DNA of 64,000 nt from the NCBI GenBank assembly GCA_027924645.1, contig BSBN01001483.1, forward strand, positions 372,001 through 436,000. The letters are read 5' to 3'. Under the pieces are notes generated by a model that was not told the origin of the DNA, ran no database searches, and worked only from the letters and a program-made list of their open reading frames with translations. A program made the position numbers and the translations under genes. How positions within the stretch are numbered: the first letter of the stretch is position 1; every line of letters begins with the position of its first letter. The DNA is from Cunninghamia lanceolata. Its lineage: Eukaryota > Streptophyta > Pinopsida > Cupressales > Cupressaceae. Positions 45,990 to 55,876 of this stretch are shown one piece after another.

Positions 45990-46908
45990 AACCAGGAGTT
46001 TTTTTTTTTTGAGAATGGGTAGAAAAATAAAAATTGAAACTTTTTTAGTTAAGAAAAATTTGGATTTGGGAAAAACTCTGATGGGTAATTGGGGTTTGAC
46101 TAGGTTTTGGACACTTTCTGAGGGACAAGGAAGCTGAAAATGGGATTTTGGACACTGTGGCAAAATTTGAAGGCGATTGGGTGAGAATTGAAGAAGTTAT
46201 GGTAAACCCTAAAAATAGACAAATGTGGGATTTCTGGCTTCGATAAGTGGAATTTGGGATAGGGTCCTCAAGGAAGGAAATATGCAGAATGGAATTTCAA
46301 GGGCTCTATTGAATTTTCAAAGGAAATGAAGCTAAAGCAAGGAAGATATGATGAAAAAATAGAAATTTTTTTTACTCTTCTTTTCTAGAAACAATCTGCA
46401 ACGGTATCTATAAATAGCTCTGGACAGATTCGGTTTGCGATTTGTCAGCTGGTAATAGATATGGATCCCAAGTATGTTTGGCTTCCTAAAGGTTCAAGGG
46501 ATTCACTTAGCTACCAATGTTGTCTAATGGCTTGTGTATTGGGGCAGTACCCCTCACTCCACGGCTCAGGTAAAACTAATAACCGCTTTGCCACAAATGA
46601 TAGCTCTTGGTTTACCTCACTGATGGGAACTAGTCAATCAGGTAGGGGCCATTACCCTTTTTGTTGGCAGGTCCTCTCAATGGGCCAGCTACTTTGGGGT
46701 TCCTGTGGTACTCCTCACAATGAGTTTTAGGGCTATGCCCAGGCACTTCCCACAATTAAGCGGATAGGGATTATTCCCTGATCCGAACCTGCAATTGAAA
46801 TGAACAATACAGATGTAAAGAAAAAAGAACTACAGCAATAATCATAGTGCCTGGAGGCCACTGCGAAAAAAATTTGGAAAAAATTCCACCCAGCGAGCCC
46901 AAGAAAGT

Positions 46909-46920
46909 GCTTTGATACTA
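46909..46920 (-). promoter_or_regulatory. Primer-binding site of element B (initiator tRNA-Met, degenerate)
   Basis: On the minus strand TAGTATCAAAGC, 2 bp after the 5' LTR. It differs at two positions from the canonical TGGTATCAGAGC. The 46,000-46,908 stretch between it and gag is non-coding leader. Confidence 0.7.
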
Positions 46921-46922
46921 GA

Positions 46923-47235
46923 TGAGAGGAACCTCCTGCAACAATATAATGAAAAATGCACAAAATAAAAGAAATAGCAGAAACACAGAAGGAATTTATT
47001 GATCATAGGCCACTTTGAGGGAGCAACCTCCTTTCAGCAAGCTCAATACAATAAATTCATGGATGCCTTCATTGGCCTCAACACGTACTTATATACTAAG
47101 TCTAATCTAAACAACTATTACTCCCCATGAATGCGGAATAATACAATATACTCATGGGATGACTTACAAAGCATATGCGTCCAACAACAATATACTAACA
47201 AAGTAAAAAGAAGGGTTAAACACAGGTTCCTAATA
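46923..47235 (-). repeat. 5' LTR of element B
   Basis: 313 bp. On the plus strand it begins TGAGAGGAACC and ends GGTTCCTAATA, followed by the target duplication GAGTT. Minus-strand TATATAAG at 47088-47095. The pair differs from 21426-21735 by scattered substitutions. Confidence 0.92.
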
Positions 47236-47240
47236 GAGTT

Positions 47241-48371
47241 GTGGTATGGTAAAGTTCCTACTGTGAAATATTTCAAAGTTTTTGGTAGCAAATGTTATAT
47301 CAAAAGAGAAGAAGATCTAGGAAAGTTTGATGCTAGATGTGATAAAGGAACCTTCCTTGGTTACTCCACCAAGTGCAAAGCCTACCAGTGCTATAACAAG
47401 AGGCTGAATAAGATCATTGAAAGTACAAATGTTAAAGTTGATGAATGTAAGGAAAGGCCTTCAGAATCAGTTGAATATGAGTTAGATGATCTAGATGTTT
47501 CGGAAGTGGTTCAACATGGAGACAACCCAGATGAAGAAGAACAAGCTCCGGTAAGTGCTAACAAAACTCCAATATATGTAAGAATCAATCATTCTAAAGA
47601 TCAAATCATTGGAGATAAGAGCAAAGGGGTCTTATCTAGAAGAAAAGTTGTAAAGGAACAAGTAAATTTCTGTCTACTTTCCAAGATTGAACCTAAAACT
47701 GTGGATGAGGCGTGCAAAGTTGAGAATTAGATAAAGGCCATGGAAGAAGAATTGATGCAGATAGAGAGAAATCAGACTTGGGATCTTGTTCCTCGACCAA
47801 TAGACAAGAATGTAATTGGCACCAAATGGGTCTTCAGAAACAAGATGAATGAGAATGGTGAAGTTGTAAGAAACAAAGCAAGGTTGGTATGCAAAGGATA
47901 CGCTCAAGTTGAAGGAATAGACTTTGAAGAAACCTTTGCTTCAGTGACAAGGATTGAATCAATAAGGATGTTTTTGGCCTTTACAGTATACAAAGACTTC
48001 AGGGTCTATCAAAGGGATGTGAAGTCTGCTTTCTTAAATGGAGAGTTGGAAGGGGAAGTCTATATTGAACAACCGGAGGGATTTCAGTCATCAGATCAAG
48101 GTGACATGGTATGCAGATTGAAGAAAGTTTTGTATGGATTAAAACAAGCTCCCAGGGAATGGCATGCATGGTTGGACAGGTATTTGATACAGATAGGGTT
48201 CAGTAAAGGTTATATAGACATCAATCTCTACTTCAAGATCAATGATGAACAAACCCTGATTGTTGCAATTTTTGTTGATGATATTATTTTTGGAGGAAAT
48301 GAAGGTATGTACTTAGTTTTTGCTGGAGAAATGCAAAGTGAATTTGAAATGTCTATGTTTGGAGAGATGAA
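47241..48371 (+). pseudogene. Element C integrase end and reverse transcriptase (first part)
   Basis: Resumes directly after element B in the frame left at 21425. The integrase C-terminal piece (LWYGKVPTVKYFKVFGSKCY, GTFLGY) is followed by an acidic linker and a TAG at 47728, then an open RT segment from 47740 with NKARLVCKGYAQ, VKSAFLNGELEGEVY, GLKQAPREWH and the catalytic VDD of FVDDIIFGG. It ends at the ATGAA target site of element E. These are textbook Ty1/copia RT motifs. Confidence 0.92.
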
Positions 48372-49303
48372 TGTGAGGCCAATATATTCCACTTCCATAT
48401 TTTGATCATTTTACACTTGGTGACATTATAAGACATTTAGAGACTATTATTTCCTTTATGTAGATTTAGACTATATATCCCGATTTTGGATTAGCATTGA
48501 TTAGTCATTTGGTGATTTGATTTGATCATATTTTGATGCTATTATGATGTAAGACATGAGAGATACATTTGATGATGATTATTGATGTGATTACGAGTTC
48601 ATTATGTGAATTTATTATTTGATGATGATTGTGAGATATTAAATAGGAAATGCAATTTTAAATTGTAATTATGATGTGAATGATTAATGGTGTATGCAAT
48701 GACATGACTTTAATTTCTATTGCTTCAGCTATGATTTATCCATGATGTGATTGACCACTTGATCTAGTTGCGTAGGTTATATATTCCTAGGCCACGAGAA
48801 ATTGGAGGTAGTTCTCACACATATGTAATTCCCTGTAAAACTGATCCATTCCCAAGAGGGATGAGGATCACGTTTGATTGGAAGATGTTTTCATACATTC
48901 TTGATTTATTTATTTCGCCTAGTTACCCCTTTTAAATTGATTTATATCATGTGTTGTATATTTATATTTGATTTACACCATTTGGTTTTATTTTTATTTA
49001 TGGGCCATTTAAAAGTGATTTTATACCTCCCTAGGTGTGTATTAGCATCCCAAACTTACCCTAGGTGGTAACCCTAGGGTCTAGGGTCCATTTGGACTCA
49101 CTAAAACTCACTTTTGGTCACTCTAAACTGGGGTTTAGTAAAAGTGATGAATTTTGAAATGGCTAAGCATGGGAGATAAGTCATGCTTTGGGAAATACCC
49201 ATCTCCCTTCCCAAAGTTTGGGGATCCCTTCACCAAGAAGACTTGGGAGGTCTTCAAGACCCCCAAGTGTGTGAGAGCATCTTGGAGGGAGACGGCTCTC
49301 TTA

Positions 49304-49340
49304 GAGAATAAGAGGATGCCATGTGGCATCCCTTATTCTC
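49304..49340. repeat. Hairpin-forming inverted repeat in E's 5' LTR
   Basis: GAGAATAAG and GGATGCCA pair with TGGCATCC and CTTATTCTC: 17 bp with a 1-nt bulge and 2-nt loop. Nearly conserved in the 3' LTR (about 56855-56890). A second palindrome, CTCTCACACGTGTGAGAG, is at 49379-49396, with 20-bp versions at 56808-56827 and 56929-56948. Confidence 0.75.
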
Positions 49341-49418
49341 AAGGAGCCTTGGAGGGAGTTGCCACCTCTCCACTTGGTCTCTCACACGTGTGAGAGCACA
49401 ATTGGATAAAGTGAGGGT

Positions 49419-49593
49419 TTGAATGGATTGGAGGGTGACACTTGTCACCCTCACACTCCTCCTCCCTTGCAAGTGGCATGGGATGAGGAATGCGAAGGTG
49501 ACAAGTTGAATGGATTGGAGGGTGACACTTGTCAACCCTCACACTCCTCCTCCCTTGCAAGTGGCATGGGATGAGGAAGGAGAAGGTGACAAG
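49419..49593. repeat. Tandem duplication (87 + 88 bp) in E's 5' LTR
   Basis: Units 49419-49505 and 49506-49593 are nearly identical. The 3' LTR has one unit (from about 56970), so the duplication arose in this LTR after insertion. Confidence 0.85.
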
Positions 49594-50649
49594 TATCACC
49601 TTCTCATTCCTCAAAGCCAATTTTGAAGGCCTATTTTATTTCCTCTTGGAGAGGAGTTGGGGGTTCTTTTTTTTTATTTTAGAAATTTCTTCTATTCTTG
49701 GAGGTTTTGGGAGTGTTGGAGAAATCTTGGAGGCTTGGAATAAAAACTTGGAGAAGTGTGGGCTCTTCTTCAAACATGCTTCCATTTTTGGGCTTTTGAA
49801 GGTAAGTTCCATGGCAATAGCCATTTCCTTATGCATGTTTTATTTTTGTGAATGTGTTGGAAATTTATGTTTGGTGTGGTTTTCATTTTTGTGTGGGTTG
49901 GGAGTTGGTAAGAGCACATCCATTTGGAGGTAAGGCTCAACTCGTATGGGGTAGGGGAGAGTGAACCTCCTCGAGGTCACCTCCTTATTGTTGTACTATT
50001 TATAGCCTTGAGGGCATTCTATGGTGTTTGAGAGAAATTTGGATGGCAAGAGTGCCATGATAGTTTTGAGATTTATGGAGATATGTATATTTTTGCTATG
50101 GCTTGAGGCCTTGAGATTTTGTGATTTTTGGAGTGCTTGGGGTGACCTTTTGAGTTGAGGGGTCCACTCCCCTACCCCCTCCAAACTCATTTATTGAGTT
50201 TTGTTATGTGCAAATCCTTGGGAGTAATTTTTGTGTTGGGTGATTCCATTATTGTGGTGTGATTGTGAAACTATGTGATTCCTACCTCCCTAACTCAGGG
50301 GTGACCCACTAGCGGGTCTATGGTAGGGAGGAGGGCATTTCTTAGTGGCTTGGTTCCCCATTTTGGTGTTTGTATTATTGCAGGTTTTAATGGAGAAAAT
50401 GGAGCTTTGAAGAAGTCCATTTTTAGTGTTTTGGCATTATCTTGTTGGCTAGTTTTGAGAGCCATGGCCTTGTAGGCCTTATTGTATTTAGTGTTAAATT
50501 TGTTACTCTCCATTGAGAAGGTTGTGGAAGAAAATTTTATATGTATAATTCCTATTGTTGTGATTTAAAAAAATAAGCATTAGGTTGCTGATTTTATTCA
50601 TTTAGTTGTGAAAAGCTTGTCCTAGGAAAAGATAGCTTGTTGTTTGTTT

Positions 50650-50675
50650 AATATATATATATATATATATATATA
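50650..50675. repeat. (TA)n microsatellite in E's 5' LTR
   Basis: Pure AT run. The partner run in the 3' LTR, at about 58110-58125, is shorter. Confidence 0.85.
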
Positions 50676-51083
50676 AAGTTGTTGTAAGCTATGAGTTGAG
50701 AAAAGATTGCAAGAAGGAATTGCAATTTGCTGTCACTTTATTCAGAAAGAAAACATATGTTAATATTGGAAATTTGGTGATATGTAAAATAGAATAGAAA
50801 TTAAATTAGCTTTGCTGAAATACTTCCCTTTTAAAATGAAGAAAATGCTTGGGTTCCTCATGTGAAAGTTCTATTTCAAGAAATGTATATTTTTAAAAGT
50901 TGTTTATATTATCTTGCTATTATATAAGTAAAGAATTCGCTCTAATGATATTACTATCAAAATAAAGGCAGAAATAGTAAATTTGTTTTATATATTTTGC
51001 AAAAGAAAATGTGTATACAAAATTGGTTATGGTTATGTTTCAAATCTGGTCATATTGTTTTATTAAATGAATGTGAAAATATA

Positions 51084-51094
51084 TATGTGCATGG

Positions 51095-51126
<32 letters not shown>

Positions 51127-51276
51127 TGTATATGTATATATATATGTGTATATATACACACACACAATTTTCTATTTGTATATTTAACCTAGACTCATTA
51201 ATGATACTATTTATAACGGTGTGTATTATATATGTTTATATATATATACACACATATATAAATACATATATATTTT
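51084..51276. repeat. Clustered (TA)n / (CA)n microsatellites in E's 5' LTR
   Basis: Several TA runs broken by GTA and CACACA. The partner region in the 3' LTR is about 58545-58690. Confidence 0.75.
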
Positions 51277-51320
51277 ATATCCCATTGTTCAGCAAACTAT
51301 ATGGAACATTTTATATAAAC

Positions 51321-52256
51321 TGTTGATTTTGGTAGCTAAGTCATATCCTTCCTAGAGACTGACCTAGTCATAAAATATTGAATGGCCTATCGGCCTTAGC
51401 ATTTTGAGAATCTTAGTTGTATTATCCGATTTAAGGTAGACCCTATTTGGGCGAATTCATTATGTGTATCTTGTAATTGCAAATAGGTCAAGACCTATTT
51501 CAATGTAACCTATATGTAATTATTTGAATTATTATAACTTGGCGCCAAACTGTATAAGGCTGACCAAGGTTATTTTCTATGCGATCTCCTATAAATGTAA
51601 AGTGACTTGTAGTCACAATGCAGAGCAACACACACCGAATTTTGCTCTGAGAAAACTATCCATCAACGATCTACTTCAAGTCTAGCAATATTCATCTACA
51701 ATTAGTAAGTTGCTTTGTCAATAGTTCAACCGTTTGATAGGTTCAACAGTTCAATAGGTTCAACGGTCCAACAGGTTCAACTGTTCGATAGGTTCAACGG
51801 TTCAAAAGGTTCAACGGTTCAAAGGGTTCAACGGTTCAAGGAGTTCAATGGTTCAACCAGTTTAGTGGTTCGATAATTGATTTGTTCATCCTACTTTCAT
51901 CTGCAATCAACAACGAATCTGCTACTTGGTGAAACAAATCTGATCTTGCATGGGCGAAGTTGTTTCAAGATTATCCAGGGCTACTAAACCTCATGTGCAA
52001 ATGAACTTCATTCTGAACATTATAATCAGTTCAGTTCAAAACTAAAGTTTAGACAAGTTGTATTCTTAGTGCCTATGATTTTGTGCCCTAGCTGGGCAAA
52101 GTTGTAATCTGTCCCTACCATTAATCTAATCAGATATGAGATTTTCTTGTTGGGTTTTTCACCTCTAAGAGAGAGGTTTTCCTAGTGTATCTTTGTGTTA
52201 TGCGTGCATTTGTGTTTTCTTGTTCCTTACTATTAATCTGATTGTTAAATTTAACA
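51321..52256 (+). mobile_element. Solo LTR G inserted in the 5' LTR of element E
   Basis: 936 bp, TGTTGATTTTGG to AAATTTAACA, flanked by TAAAC (51316-51320, 52257-52261). The 3' LTR of E has the empty site near 58728-58735. A TATA-like TATAAATG is at 51590 and a 17-bp minisatellite at 51723-51875. The end region (TTTTTCACCTCTAAGAGAG) resembles a plant copia-type LTR, which is an inference. Confidence 0.9.
51723..51875. repeat. 17-bp minisatellite, nine units, inside solo LTR G
   Basis: Consensus GGTTCAACGGTTCAAAA, nine contiguous 17-bp units, the first and last ones the most diverged. Each unit itself contains two GGTTCAA half-units. Confidence 0.9.
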
Positions 52257-52408
52257 TAAACTAAATATTATATATATTTTACATAAAAAAGAGACTAAAC
52301 AAATGCACGGAGCTATGTTAGGGTTTTAAATATAAACAAAGAAAAAAAAACTAATGCAGTGAGTGGTGGCCATGGCCATAGCCCACTGCCCTGTATTTGT
52401 ATCTAAGT

Positions 52409-52484
52409 GGGGTGTGGGGAGGAGGCCATACCTCCACCCACACCTAAGAGTGTGGGTGGAGGCAAGGCCTCCTCCCCACACCCC
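52409..52484. repeat. 76-nt near-perfect hairpin in E's 5' LTR
   Basis: An outer 19-bp stem (52409-52427 with 52466-52484), a 3-nt internal loop on each side, an inner 13-bp stem (52431-52443 with 52450-52462) and a 6-nt loop, CTAAGA. The 3' LTR (about 58880) keeps only the right outer arm. Confidence 0.9.
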
Positions 52485-54071
52485 TGTTCCCTCGCCTTAA
52501 ACTCCGTTGTGTAGAGGTCTCCCCTTGACGGTGGCGCCATGGGGAGTATTTGACTCTCCTTTGCTCTTTAACCTTTGGCCATTGCTCTCGGCCTCCCCTG
52601 CAGTTTGATGTTGTTCATTCTTTTGATCTGCCATATATATATATATATATATCTTTTACCCCTAATTTTTGTAAATATATATATAGACACACACACACAC
52701 ACATATATATACACACACAAAAAAAAAACTCTTAATGGTAATATCAAACATATACCTCTGAGAGGTATTTGCATGGTGGCCTCCATTAGCAAACCTTCAA
52801 CCTGCAACACAAATGGAGAAACAATGGAGGCAAAACAAGAAGAGAAAATAAAACAATAGAGGAGAAAACAAAAGAATGAGATAGGATTTTTTCCATAAGG
52901 AAATAATAAAATATGATTAGGGCATCTCTTAGAAAACAATTAGAAAAATAATGGAGTTAGGGTTGAGTGGAGGATGTGAGGGAATTAGATTTGTTATTTT
53001 ATTTAATTCTTTTAATTCTTCTATGTGCACGGGAAATTATATTTCCCTCTCTTTTGCTTTTCAAGTCCTTTTGATTTATTTGACTTTCCTTGTGTTTGAG
53101 TTTAGTTGATTTAATATTATTTTGGGGTTTGGATCTTAACTCCATGTGGAATTTAATTAGTGGGAATGGGTTGTTTTTTTTTTTAAATGGGATGCTTTAT
53201 CCCTTTGTAAGTTATTTATTTTGGGCATTCATTTTAATTATCTTGTCTATTTAAATTAAATGTGTTGGGGAATCTCTTTATTGAATTTAATTTAATTTTA
53301 ATTGATTTTATCCCAAAGGGAATATTTTAATTTATCCTCTTTTTAATTATTTTAACTTGAATTAATTAATAAATGTAATTGTCGAGATTATATTTATTAA
53401 TGGACTTAAGTATTGAGTTTTAATTTGGTCATTTATTTTAATTCAAATTTTATAATTTTGTTGAGTGGTTCAATTTAATTAACCTTAGAAATTTATTTTA
53501 TCCTTATATTTAATTATTTTAATTTTTGCATTAAATACTTCTTGGTTATTTCCTTTTTAATATACTTATTTCATTTATTGAAAACACGTTATGTTGTCAA
53601 ATTTTTCTTAAGTTTTAAGATTTTATTTTTATGATTTTTTTGTAACTTTCATTTAATCACTCCATTCCATCATGTGACCATCATACCATTGGATGCGTTA
53701 TTTTATTCAATTTTAGTATTGCATTGGAGTTAAGGTTTGATTTCGATTCTGTCGAAATCATCTCTTTCACTTAGGAAACTTAGGGTTTGAATTAAATCCA
53801 TTCTAACCCTAGAAGTGGCGCACCTCGCGTCACATAACCCCCTAGTCAGCTTTCATCATGTAGGGGATTGCATAGGTAGACGTACTTCCCTGAATATGAT
53901 TGACATGTTTATGTCTTATGTGTATTGCCACCGAGCACGCAGATGCGTGCGAGGGGGTTTCTAGGGACACATGGAATTTTTTTAATATTTTGTGTCATGA
54001 CCACATGACAAATGTGGACATGACACGTGTGTTACGTGTCATGATCGCATAGGAAATGTGGGCATGACATT

Positions 54072-54088
54072 TGGTATCAGAGCACAAG
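54072..54088 (+). promoter_or_regulatory. Primer-binding site of element E (initiator tRNA-Met)
   Basis: TGGTATCAGAGCACAAG, 2 bp after the 5' LTR end. The first 12 bases match the initiator tRNA-Met complement. Confidence 0.85.
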
Positions 54089-54165
54089 TTTAAACTCTGG
54101 GCTTGTTTGGGCACATTATTATTTCCGTAATTTTGATTAATTTGTAATTACCACATTTTTGAAGG

Positions 54166-55519
54166 ATGCCTCCCTGACGAGCTCAGCGAGTACGTTCAAG
54201 CCGCATGGAGTTCGTAGAGGTTCATAGTGACTCTTCAGCTGAGGGTCAAGGGCCGCCAGCACCACAGGCACCTCAGGCCCCATCTATACCTGATATTGGG
54301 CCACTGATATTACAAGCACTATAGACAGTGTTAGATAGGCTATCACCGGCCATAGTTGTGCCATGCATAGAGACACATACTGAGCCCTGCATTGATCCAC
54401 GAGAGGAGCCACAAGTGGAGCCACGAGCATAGTCATGTGTGGAGCCCCGCGTCAAGTCACGAGAGGCACCACGTGTGGAGCCTTATGTTGAGGTACCATA
54501 TACGATGGTAGAGGAGGTGGGATCAGCCTACAGGGCCCGCAGCAAGAGCCCTCCACATCATGCCAGGCATGAGGCGGCAATGAGAGTGGAGTAGATTATC
54601 CACAGACCTTATGATTATTATGTGGATGAGCCTATCTGAGGGCATAGAGATTGAGGAGACCCCATTAGAGATTTATTGAGGTTGAATCCACCTACATTCA
54701 TTGGGACCATAGAGGGAGCCAAAGATGAGGCTTGGCTCATTAGTCTAGATAGATGCTTCACGTTGCATCCTTACAAAGGGCAACACGAAGGCACATGTGG
54801 CAGTCCACCTATTGTGAGATGCAATAGCTACTTAGTAGTGCACTAAGGAGTGCAAGTGCCATCTATCATTGGACACACTCACATGGAAGACTTTCAGTGA
54901 GAGCTTCAATGCACGATATTTATTAGATCACTACAGATAGCGTCGTATAGACAAGTTTCATGATCTTTAGTAGAGAGGGCTTATTGTTGCTTAGTATGAG
55001 GGTAGGTTCATTGAGTTGTCTCGATATGCAGAGTATCTCTATGATGAGAAACTCCTGGTTCATAGGTTTATTAGAGGGTTGAACCATGGGATAGCAGGGC
55101 CTGTATGCATGGCAGACGCACGGACATTGAGTGATGCTACCAAGAAGGCATACATAGTTGAGGAGATATAGGGATGAGGGTAAAGTTCACACTCTTAGTT
55201 TCAGGATCATGGGCAGCAGCAACAGAGTTACCGTAGACCACCACCACCACCACCTCAGAGAGGAGGGTTTAGTTCTATACCTTTACCTCCTAGACCCCCA
55301 TAGTAGCAGAAATAGCATCATCAATAGGGTCCACGTAGAGACCGGCAATAGCATGCACCTGCTGCAGGAACTGCACAGTCCCAGCAGTCCTTTGGAGGAT
55401 CACAGAGTTCCACGGGTCAACCTGAGTAGTAGCAGTCAAGCAAGACACAGACAGTACATGTTCAAGCTTAGGGACCATGCTATGTTTGTGGTGGAGTGGG
55501 ACATCTAGCTAGAGAGTGC
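54166..55519 (+). pseudogene. Element E gag with zinc knuckle
   Basis: ATG 54166 (MPP, then TGA at the fourth codon). The frame is broken by many stops and at least one frameshift. Recognisable are a Pro/Gln-rich start, repeated charged segments, the gag core start (NPPTFIGT...DEAWLISLDRCF, about 54685-54760) and an intact CCHC zinc knuckle, CYVCGGVGHLAREC, at 55478-55519. Typical of chromovirus gag. Confidence 0.75.
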
Positions 55520-55866
55520 CCACAGGGCTTTACAGTAGGGGGACAGCCTTGTGCCGAAGGATCTGAGTTGACAGTTAGAGATGTGGGTAGATCCCACCAC
55601 ATGTTTGTGGCGATTGATAACTGCGAGGTTGACTTTCAGTCCCCCTGTTATCAAGACTACAAGTAGAGGTAGACGGGCAGTTGGCTTTGGATCTAATTCT
55701 CATATTGGCTTGTCAGATGCTGGGCCTTCAATGTCGAGAGCTGGACTAGGTTAGGGTCTAGTGGGATCGTTATGATGAGGTCACAACGACTTGGGAGGAT
55801 GTAGCTAGTTTGAGGGCACTCTATCCTAACTTTTTTGATGACTTCTAGGAGGAAGTTTATTCTTAG
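55520..55866 (+). pseudogene. Element E protease-leader fragment fused to a chromodomain remnant (pol deleted)
   Basis: After the knuckle, a short leader that normally precedes protease (HHMFVAIDN, about 55598-55624) runs within about 100 bp into the C-terminal end of pol: WDRYDEVTTTWEDVASLRALYP (55762-55830) and TAG at 55864, which matches the end of a chromodomain. The whole protease-to-integrase interval is missing. The deletion junction lies at about 55,640-55,690. Confidence 0.7.
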
Positions 55867-55876
55867 CGGGGGAGGA
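55866..55876 (+). promoter_or_regulatory. Polypurine tract of element E
   Basis: GCGGGGGAGGA directly before the 3' LTR start TGTGAG. Confidence 0.85.

Larger units (their letters stand above)
21426..47235 (-). mobile_element. Element B: chromodomain Ty3/gypsy element on the minus strand, inserted in C
   Basis: Short LTRs are at 21426-21735 and 46923-47235, with target duplication GAGTT (21421-21425, 47236-47240). Transcription runs right to left: primer site 46909-46920, gag 45155-45989, protease-RT 25286-26681, RNase H-integrase-chromodomain 21750-23645, polypurine tract 21736-21749. The C-terminal chromodomain places it in the chromovirus group. It is split by element II (26963-45149) and solo LTR F (23651-25280). 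Without them it would be about 6 kb. Confidence 0.9.
48372..54069 (+). repeat. 5' LTR of element E (5.70 kb including solo LTR G)
   Basis: Starts TGTGAGGCCAATATATTCC and ends GGGCATGACA. It aligns with 55877-60501 apart from solo LTR G, an 87-bp tandem duplication (49419-49593), a hairpin sequence (52409-52484) and variable TA runs. No protein-coding gene is seen. The AT-rich part at 52,980-53,760 has no features. Confidence 0.92.

Noticed and set aside
46461..46730. 89-codon open frame upstream of gag of element B on the opposite strand
   Set aside because: It lies in the leader of a minus-strand element, with no family features.
50997..51326. 109-codon open frame rich in Tyr/Ile
   Set aside because: It is a translation of (TA)n microsatellite sequence.
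51723..51875. CRISPR-like regularly spaced repeats
   Set aside because: The repeats are contiguous 17-bp units without unique spacers, in plant LTR DNA.
55158..55508. 116-codon open frame with a His run overlapping gag of element E
   Set aside because: It is out of frame with the zinc knuckle at 55478 and with the gag core. The His run comes from a CCACCACCA repeat.
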